Virus record (IMG/VR): IMGVR_UViG_3300043409_000825
Coordinates: 1-25,646 of that record
Strand: one strand, 5' to 3'
Length of the DNA: 25,646 nucleotides
From: a virus
The translations under genes and the position numbers were made by a program. Shown piece by piece: positions 21,049 through 25,646 of the stretch (position 1 is its first letter; each line of letters opens with the position of its first letter). The notes below the pieces were generated by a model that ran no database searches, was not told the DNA's origin, and was given only the letters and a program-made list of their open reading frames with translations.

Positions 21049-24000
21049 TTATCTTCCAGCCCCCGATGTGCCGTCGATCTCAACGTCCAATATCATGCCG
21101 GTGAGATTAAATGGCAGAGGATGCTTCGATGCGATCACGATGTCTAAGCAGTTGCCCCAGTCGTGGTTCACAGCGTCAGGCAATGTCTGACCGGTGACAT
21201 AACCGGTGGTGGTCGCAGTGAGTGATGGTGATACTGGGAACGCATCGATGTTGTCGATATTGATGCGAGTGCTGTAGGTGTAATCTGCACCTGACAATCT
21301 ATTCCAGACCTGACCGTAGAATGAGCGAAACAGTCGGAATGCTGCACGAGCAACTCTCCATCTCCTCATCTGAGCGGTGCCGTCACGAAGCTGGATCTCG
21401 ACTCTGTTCGGAATGATGTATGCAACATAAGGAAGACCGACATTCATTGTAGCATTTGTGGCAGACCCAACAAACGTCACTGTACTTGCGCCGGCGGTAG
21501 CTTCGATTGGTGCTCCAGCAGTAGTCACCGCCGATGTGCCGAGAATGAGTGATCGACTTGTTAGGTTAGCATTAGCTGAAACGGTATAGGTTGTCCCTGT
21601 CGAAGTCAGTATGCTGTAGCAATCGCAAAAGAACCCTGCTTTGCCGGTTGAATGTTGCGTGTCTGATGCTGATTGATAGTTCACATCTGATGACGTAACT
21701 GCGGCAATCATGATGGAACCATCGATGGACTCAAGGTTGATGGTTCCGCTTTTGCGGTTTGTCAGGAAGATGAGCGAATCTGCCGCAGTCGAGGATGAGT
21801 AGAGCGTGCAGAGCGACAAAATCTTGTCGCCGGTAAATGTCCGGTGCGAATGCCAGGCTGTGACCGAGTTCTCACGATCATAGGTGAATCCGCTCCATGA
21901 ACCGTCAGAATGCACAAGCCAGACAATCGGGTCAGGTGACTGCGAGTAAGTTATGTATTCAACTGTTGATCTGCTTGGGATGTGTTCCGCGAGCAGCATC
22001 ATGTCTGGCGCAGAGTAACCATCCTTCTCAAAGACGTAGGCAAACTCACGCAAACGGTCGTCTCGTGTCAACCACAGCAGGGAGTCGCCTGAAAGAACAG
22101 GCTGATGGTGCGACGAGCCATATCGACTCCACCTGCGAAGTCTGATATTCGCTGGCGTTAAAGCCGAGTCGGTGTCGCCGGTGTCTAGCGTCCACTCCTC
22201 GCCGCTCGTGCCGATGACCATCGTGCGCTTGAATGATGCCAACCACTGGATTTCATTCGCCTGAGTAGCCGCAAGCGTCATATCAATCGCACTCGTGTCG
22301 AGCGCACCGGTCAGGAATGTGTAGAAGTCATCCGTCTGACTCCCCCAGATGCGGGTCGGTTCCGTCGATGTCGATGCAAAGAATAAACGCTGATCGTGGA
22401 AAGCTACAGTCCGAGGATACCCACGAGAAACTGAGAATGCCGACTTCTGCCAAATAGCGAAGTCGCTTCCAAGGACTTCGTTCGGAATCAATGAGTTCAC
22501 TGCAAGTTGCGGAACTCCGATGAATTGATACGGAGTCGAAGATGAATATGTATTGAGAATGAATGGTATTTTAAGAATGCCATTCACTGGCTCAAGCGTC
22601 ATTCTTGCTAATGTTGCTGCAACTACTGGACGTATTGTTGATGCACGATACCATCCTCCAGTGTTTGGGGCAGTGCCTGAATAGGATATTGTCCCTTCAT
22701 TAATATCATTTATGTACCACTCACGGAGTGTTGAGTAATTAACCTGATCAAGCGATTCCTCTATGTGAACTGTAGTTAAAACGGGAGCAGAACCAGATGC
22801 CCATGTGGTTCTAAAGATAAACTCATTCTGAATAAACACGGATGAACTTGTTATTGTTCCAGGGGTGCCAGTTCCCATTATCTCATTGGCAAACCTCTTC
22901 GTTGAGCTTGGGGAGAGTAACCAGTTTGCGCCAATTTCATCAGCACTGAATGTTGTGCTCAAACTACTAATCAGCCTGTAATTAGTAATCTGGAGTCCGC
23001 TGCTTTTGTAGTTTACGCGAACCCATGCAGGAGTTGCCCCATCAGGAGCATTTGCCGCAGTTGCAGCACCGGCCGTGATGCACACATAGTTGCTTGCTTG
23101 GTATTCAGCGATTTGGCCAAACGCATAAGTTGTCCCAAGGTTCCATGATGACGTGTAGGTCGCTTCCGTCCAGTCAGCGGTCTTGAATATGTTAGCAGTC
23201 GATGTCGTTGCTGATTCATAGACAAAAGTGCGGATGTAAGATGAACTAGTTGTGACGTAAAATGCCCCAGTTGCAGCGGTGTAGGTTGCTGGTAAGCTTG
23301 ATCCCGATGAATCAAGTTGAAATACATCATCAGTAATTTTAGTAATGACGCTTGTAATGTTTGCAAGCGTTGCGCCACCAACACCATAAACCGTTACTGT
23401 ATCGCCGGTGCTTAAACCGTGACCAACAGAAGTAATGCGAATCTTGCTACTTACGATAGCAGCACCTGTGATTGCCTGCGTGAATGGCAGCGTGACAATG
23501 TTCCCTTTGGTGTAGGTTGAACTCGTGTTCCAGTCGTCTGCATTATACAGCAGGCGCATCGTCGTAGCATCCTTTGGCGCATCGAGCACAGGCGCAAAAT
23601 CAAATGGCACATCGACAAATGTCCACGTCCCGTCGCTATTCCTCGTCAAACGCTTTGGATGCTTGGTCGAGCAGGTGAAGAACATCACGTCATTCAATTG
23701 GACGTAGTGCAACAATGGAATCTCTGTGGACGTGTAGTCGGTCGTGACGGTAGTCACCGAGGTGAATGCGCCAGCGGTGTAGGAATACACCACGATTGAG
23801 TCTACTTTGAAGGCAAGCACAAAGTTTACGTCAGTGCTGCGCCTGAACGGGATAACTCTCAAGATGCCGCTATCTGTCACTCCAAACCTTGTGCCAGGCC
23901 GTTTGAACGCTCCACCGTAGGAGCGCACCATGAAGTTTTCGAGCATGCGACATCCTGTTGCATACTTTTCAGAATCGGTTCTGCCATCCATGATCGGTGA

Positions 24001-24051
24001 CATTTCGCCACCGTTGAAGACTGCTTTGATCGTTTGAATCTGTGAACTCAT
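21049..24051 (-). CDS. Tail nozzle protein, T7 gp12 (tubular protein B)-like (1000 aa)
   Basis: The N-terminus carries the family signature: FNGGEMSPIMDGRTDSEKY (12-30), CRMLENF and YGGAFKRPGTRFG (45-57). Further on are HDQRLFFASTSTEPTRIWGS with DDFYTFLTG, and WLASFKRTMVIGTSGEEWTL, both standard for gp12-like nozzles that form the tip of the short tail. At 1000 residues it is longer than T7 gp12 (794). Part of the extra length is a beta insert at about 194-268 with GHGLSTGDTVTVYGVGG, similar to one in the adaptor protein. The middle of the gene is AT-richer than its ends. It starts by ATGA overlap with the adaptor gene. Confidence 0.92.
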   Translation of the reverse strand: MSSQIQTIKAVFNGGEMSPIMDGRTDSEKYATGCRMLENFMVRSYGGAFKRPGTRFGVTDSGILRVIPFRRSTDVNFVLAFKVDSIVVYSYTAGAFTSVTTVTTDYTSTEIPLLHYVQLNDVMFFTCSTKHPKRLTRNSDGTWTFVDVPFDFAPVLDAPKDATTMRLLYNADDWNTSSTYTKGNIVTLPFTQAITGAAIVSSKIRITSVGHGLSTGDTVTVYGVGGATLANITSVITKITDDVFQLDSSGSSLPATYTAATGAFYVTTSSSYIRTFVYESATTSTANIFKTADWTEATYTSSWNLGTTYAFGQIAEYQASNYVCITAGAATAANAPDGATPAWVRVNYKSSGLQITNYRLISSLSTTFSADEIGANWLLSPSSTKRFANEIMGTGTPGTITSSSVFIQNEFIFRTTWASGSAPVLTTVHIEESLDQVNYSTLREWYINDINEGTISYSGTAPNTGGWYRASTIRPVVAATLARMTLEPVNGILKIPFILNTYSSSTPYQFIGVPQLAVNSLIPNEVLGSDFAIWQKSAFSVSRGYPRTVAFHDQRLFFASTSTEPTRIWGSQTDDFYTFLTGALDTSAIDMTLAATQANEIQWLASFKRTMVIGTSGEEWTLDTGDTDSALTPANIRLRRWSRYGSSHHQPVLSGDSLLWLTRDDRLREFAYVFEKDGYSAPDMMLLAEHIPSRSTVEYITYSQSPDPIVWLVHSDGSWSGFTYDRENSVTAWHSHRTFTGDKILSLCTLYSSSTAADSLIFLTNRKSGTINLESIDGSIMIAAVTSSDVNYQSASDTQHSTGKAGFFCDCYSILTSTGTTYTVSANANLTSRSLILGTSAVTTAGAPIEATAGASTVTFVGSATNATMNVGLPYVAYIIPNRVEIQLRDGTAQMRRWRVARAAFRLFRSFYGQVWNRLSGADYTYSTRINIDNIDAFPVSPSLTATTTGYVTGQTLPDAVNHDWGNCLDIVIASKHPLPFNLTGMILDVEIDGTSGAGR

Positions 24052-24899
24052 AGTGAATAACCTCCGCGAGAAAGGACAACCTGAGAGTCATCAAACGGAG
24101 TGATGCGCCGGCCTTTTCCCTCGTTGGCATCTCGTGACTTCACCGGTGGTGCTGCTGCCTTCGTAAAAAACTGATGAAGCTCGATTGCTCGACCACTGCT
24201 TCCGGCTGTGTCAGAAGCGATATATGAGGCGAGCAGATAGCTGAATGCCGTCACAAAATCAGCGGGATAGCTTGGAATCGTCGTGATACGTTGGATGTAT
24301 TTCAGATTGATCGTCTCGTCATCGCAAAGGATCAGTCCTTTTTCGAGCAGGAAATCAGATCCATCGTCTTCATTCTGTCCACCGTCAGCATTGATCGACA
24401 ATGGGCGCAGACAATCAGCCGGTGGCGTATGCTGGAAGTCGTAAGCAAACTGAGGAATGCCAACAACGGATCCGGTGCCGCTCGTGTAGGTTCCAGCAAA
24501 CACGGAATCGTCGAGCGTGAAATCATTGCCAGATACGGTGACATACCATTGGCCATTGGCAGAAGTAACACCGGCGACATCCTTCACATAAACTCGATCA
24601 CCGGTCGAATAGCCATGACCTGGATGCGTGATCTTGATCAACCCACTGGAATTGGTAACGGCTGTGCCGGTCAACGTGTGATACGTCACAGTTTGACGTT
24701 TACGGGCAGTGGCGAAATTCCATGGATGTGCTCGCAGCGTTTCATCGAGTGCAGTGTAGACAGGAGTTCCACCTTCAGGATTCCACCATTTACGAAGGCT
24801 CACAGCCTGCTGTGTGCTGTCGGTTGACAGTGCTGTCAGTGCTCGTCCACCCAAGTGGGCAATTGCCAGATTCGCGATCTCGGTTGCTGTTGCTGCCAT
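24048..24899 (-). CDS. Head-tail adaptor, T7 gp11 (tubular protein A)-like (283 aa)
   Basis: The start is placed at the ATG at 24897-24899. An in-frame GTG at 24917 lies at the edge of the terminator's T run and is unlikely. The N-terminal helix ATEIANLAIAHLGGRALTAL and ALDETLRAHPWNFATARKR (50-68) are the hallmark of gp11-like adaptors that join portal to tail nozzle. Residues about 74-147 (HPGHGYSTGDRVYVKDVAG, NGQWYVTVSGNDF) look like an inserted beta domain of the E1-FCCH-like type common in phage tail proteins. This accounts for the size beyond T7 gp11 (196 residues). DFVTAFSYLLASYIAS follows, also usual for the family. Confidence 0.9.
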   Translation of the reverse strand: MAATATEIANLAIAHLGGRALTALSTDSTQQAVSLRKWWNPEGGTPVYTALDETLRAHPWNFATARKRQTVTYHTLTGTAVTNSSGLIKITHPGHGYSTGDRVYVKDVAGVTSANGQWYVTVSGNDFTLDDSVFAGTYTSGTGSVVGIPQFAYDFQHTPPADCLRPLSINADGGQNEDDGSDFLLEKGLILCDDETINLKYIQRITTIPSYPADFVTAFSYLLASYIASDTAGSSGRAIELHQFFTKAAAPPVKSRDANEGKGRRITPFDDSQVVLSRGGYSL

Positions 24900-24908
24900 A
24901 GTAGTGGG

Positions 24909-24936
24909 ATAATACACAAAAAGCGGAGAAGTGCAA
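24909..24936 (-). promoter_or_regulatory. Candidate promoter embedded in the terminator
   Basis: On the minus strand TTGCAC (24931-24936) and TATTAT (24909-24914) lie 16 bases apart, each 5 of 6 bases from the sigma70 consensus. Both fall inside or just after the terminator hairpin. A transcript would start near 24902, only a few bases before the adaptor ATG, making it almost leaderless. No ribosome binding site is visible there, which fits. Confidence 0.4.
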
Positions 24937-24955
24937 CAGCACCGCTCCGCTCTTT
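24918..24955 (-). terminator. Rho-independent terminator after the 157-aa structural gene
   Basis: On the minus strand GCGGAG (24945-24950) pairs with CTCCGC (24923-24928). An inner GTGC/GCAC stem sits around a TGTT loop, and TTTTT (24918-24922) follows directly. It lies 14 bases after the stop of the 157-residue gene. This is the clearest terminator in the window and would lower readthrough from strongly expressed head genes into the tail genes. Confidence 0.85.
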
Positions 24956-24968
24956 GGTTAGTTTAGAA

Positions 24969-25442
24969 TCAATTGAAGTCCCAGTAAGCAATCGTGAAGT
25001 AAATCACTTTGCTTGCAGTGACAGTGTCAGCAGATGCCAGCGTGACAATAACTTGGGTATTGTCGGTAGTGGCAACAAAGGCCAAATCACCGGCAGTGCC
25101 AGCAAGAGTCGATCCAAAGGTAACGGTTCCACCAGTAGAAAGAACGATGCCGTCTGCGTAAACGTCAGCATTAGCGGAAGTGCCAATGTCGAGCGTCAGG
25201 GTAGTGCCAGGATCAACGCATGACACGTAGCTATCGCCACGCGATACGACTGCACCTTTGGGAAGGTAGCAGAGGCTGAACGTGTCACTGGTAGCTTCTG
25301 CGCCAGTGGTGGTGTATGTCGCAAGAAGGCACTTCAATGTGCCTCCGGTGAGAGATGCTGGCGAACGGGTTGGGCGTTCGGAACCATCAAGAAGCGCGGT
25401 GGCTTGATTGGTGAAGAGAGTAGTGTTTACGAGTGCAGCCAT
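24969..25442 (-). CDS. Beta-rich virion structural protein (157 aa)
   Basis: The N-terminus (ALVNTTLFTNQATALLDGSE) is followed by beta-prone sequence with SLCYLPKGAVVSRGDSYVSC and LTLDIGTSANADVYADGIVL. The pattern of a Leu-Pro-Lys-Gly-Ala turn, a long strand, then I-G-x-x-x-x-A-D-x-Y-A recurs in small phage virion proteins encoded next to the major capsid protein. It may be a decoration or head-associated protein. It is followed by a strong terminator, consistent with the end of a highly expressed head operon. The exact role is inferred. Confidence 0.75.
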   Translation of the reverse strand: MAALVNTTLFTNQATALLDGSERPTRSPASLTGGTLKCLLATYTTTGAEATSDTFSLCYLPKGAVVSRGDSYVSCVDPGTTLTLDIGTSANADVYADGIVLSTGGTVTFGSTLAGTAGDLAFVATTDNTQVIVTLASADTVTASKVIYFTIAYWDFN

Positions 25443-25479
25443 ATTGGTATTTTATTGAGTGTTGAACTTTAGCGTGTGG

Positions 25480-25646
25480 TTAGATTGTCGGGATTGGATA
25501 AGCTGAAATGTCGGCTGCATCTATCGCAGTAACAACATCAGTCACGGTAACGCCATTGGCGAGCTGACGAACAAAACGACGCAGTGCAACGACGTTAGTG
25601 TCGCTGATCACAAGATCGTCATCTGTCGCGCCTTCAAGAGTGGCGG
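25480..25646 (-). CDS. Partial gene at the right edge, 5' end missing
   Basis: The last 54 codons of a gene, from the window edge to TAA at 25480-25482. Visible sequence includes LEGATDDDLVISDTNVVALR, RQLANGVTVTDVV and the end ISAYPIPTI. It is acidic and beta/helix mixed. Given the T7-like order it lies on the head side, perhaps a small capsid-associated protein, but the visible part is too short to assign. Confidence 0.6.
   Translation of the reverse strand, partial: ATLEGATDDDLVISDTNVVALRRFVRQLANGVTVTDVVTAIDAADISAYPIPTI

Noticed and set aside
24291-24827. A 178-codon plus-strand frame
   Set aside because: It is the antisense of the adaptor gene, and its translation has no recognisable domain.
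24900-24917. GTG start six codons upstream for the adaptor
   Set aside because: It falls at the terminator T run and over the candidate -10 element, and the family-like N-terminus begins at the ATG at 24899.

Overview
The window is a gene-packed stretch of a double-stranded DNA bacteriophage with a short, T7/podovirus-type tail. Every gene I can support lies on the minus strand, so transcription and virion-gene order run from the right end of the window to the left. There is no rRNA, tRNA, insertion sequence, integrase or CRISPR array. No gap between genes exceeds about 100 bases. The host cannot be named from the sequence. It is a bacterium, and at least one gene has a perfect AGGAGG ribosome binding site. 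Both ends are cut inside genes, and terminase, portal, capsid and polymerase genes are not in the window.

Right part (about 25.6 kb down to 8.05 kb), virion genes. The order matches T7 genes 11 to 17: a small structural protein and a strong terminator; a gp11-like adaptor (283 aa); a gp12-like nozzle (1000 aa); a gp13-like GNAT-fold protein (142 aa); a gp14-like internal protein (about 217 aa); a gp15-like helical internal protein (527 aa); then, in the gp16 position, a 3063-residue protein of 9.2 kb. After it come a small beta-rich protein and a tail-fibre-like protein. Proteins at the gp14/15/16 positions are ejected into the cell with the DNA in T7. The giant protein looks like a polyvalent protein: a string of domains that may act on the newly infected cell. 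It holds an ADP-ribosyltransferase-like module and a second module with homologous ends whose middle has been exchanged for an unrelated AT-rich domain. A short FS(I/M) motif recurs at the module borders.

Middle part (8.04 to 5.98 kb), lysis region. Two small proteins precede two membrane proteins that are probable holin or spanin-like partners. Two very small ORFs (26 and 29 codons) follow, then an M15-type L-alanyl-D-glutamate/VanY-like endolysin and two small genes, one of them cysteine-rich.

Left part (5.88 kb to the left edge), DNA metabolism and small genes. It starts after a short AT-rich leader with repeated TTGAC boxes. It contains a RecT-family annealase, a RecB/Cas4-type nuclease with a probable iron-sulfur cluster, a RusA-like resolvase with an altered active-site motif, an SSB with the standard acidic tail tip, two helix-turn-helix-like proteins, a zinc-finger-like protein, a probable phage ABA-sandwich protein and several unknowns. 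Together these form a compact recombination and replication-support module.

Genes are tightly coupled. Twelve junctions are 4-base ATGA overlaps, and four more are a stop codon, one T, then ATG.
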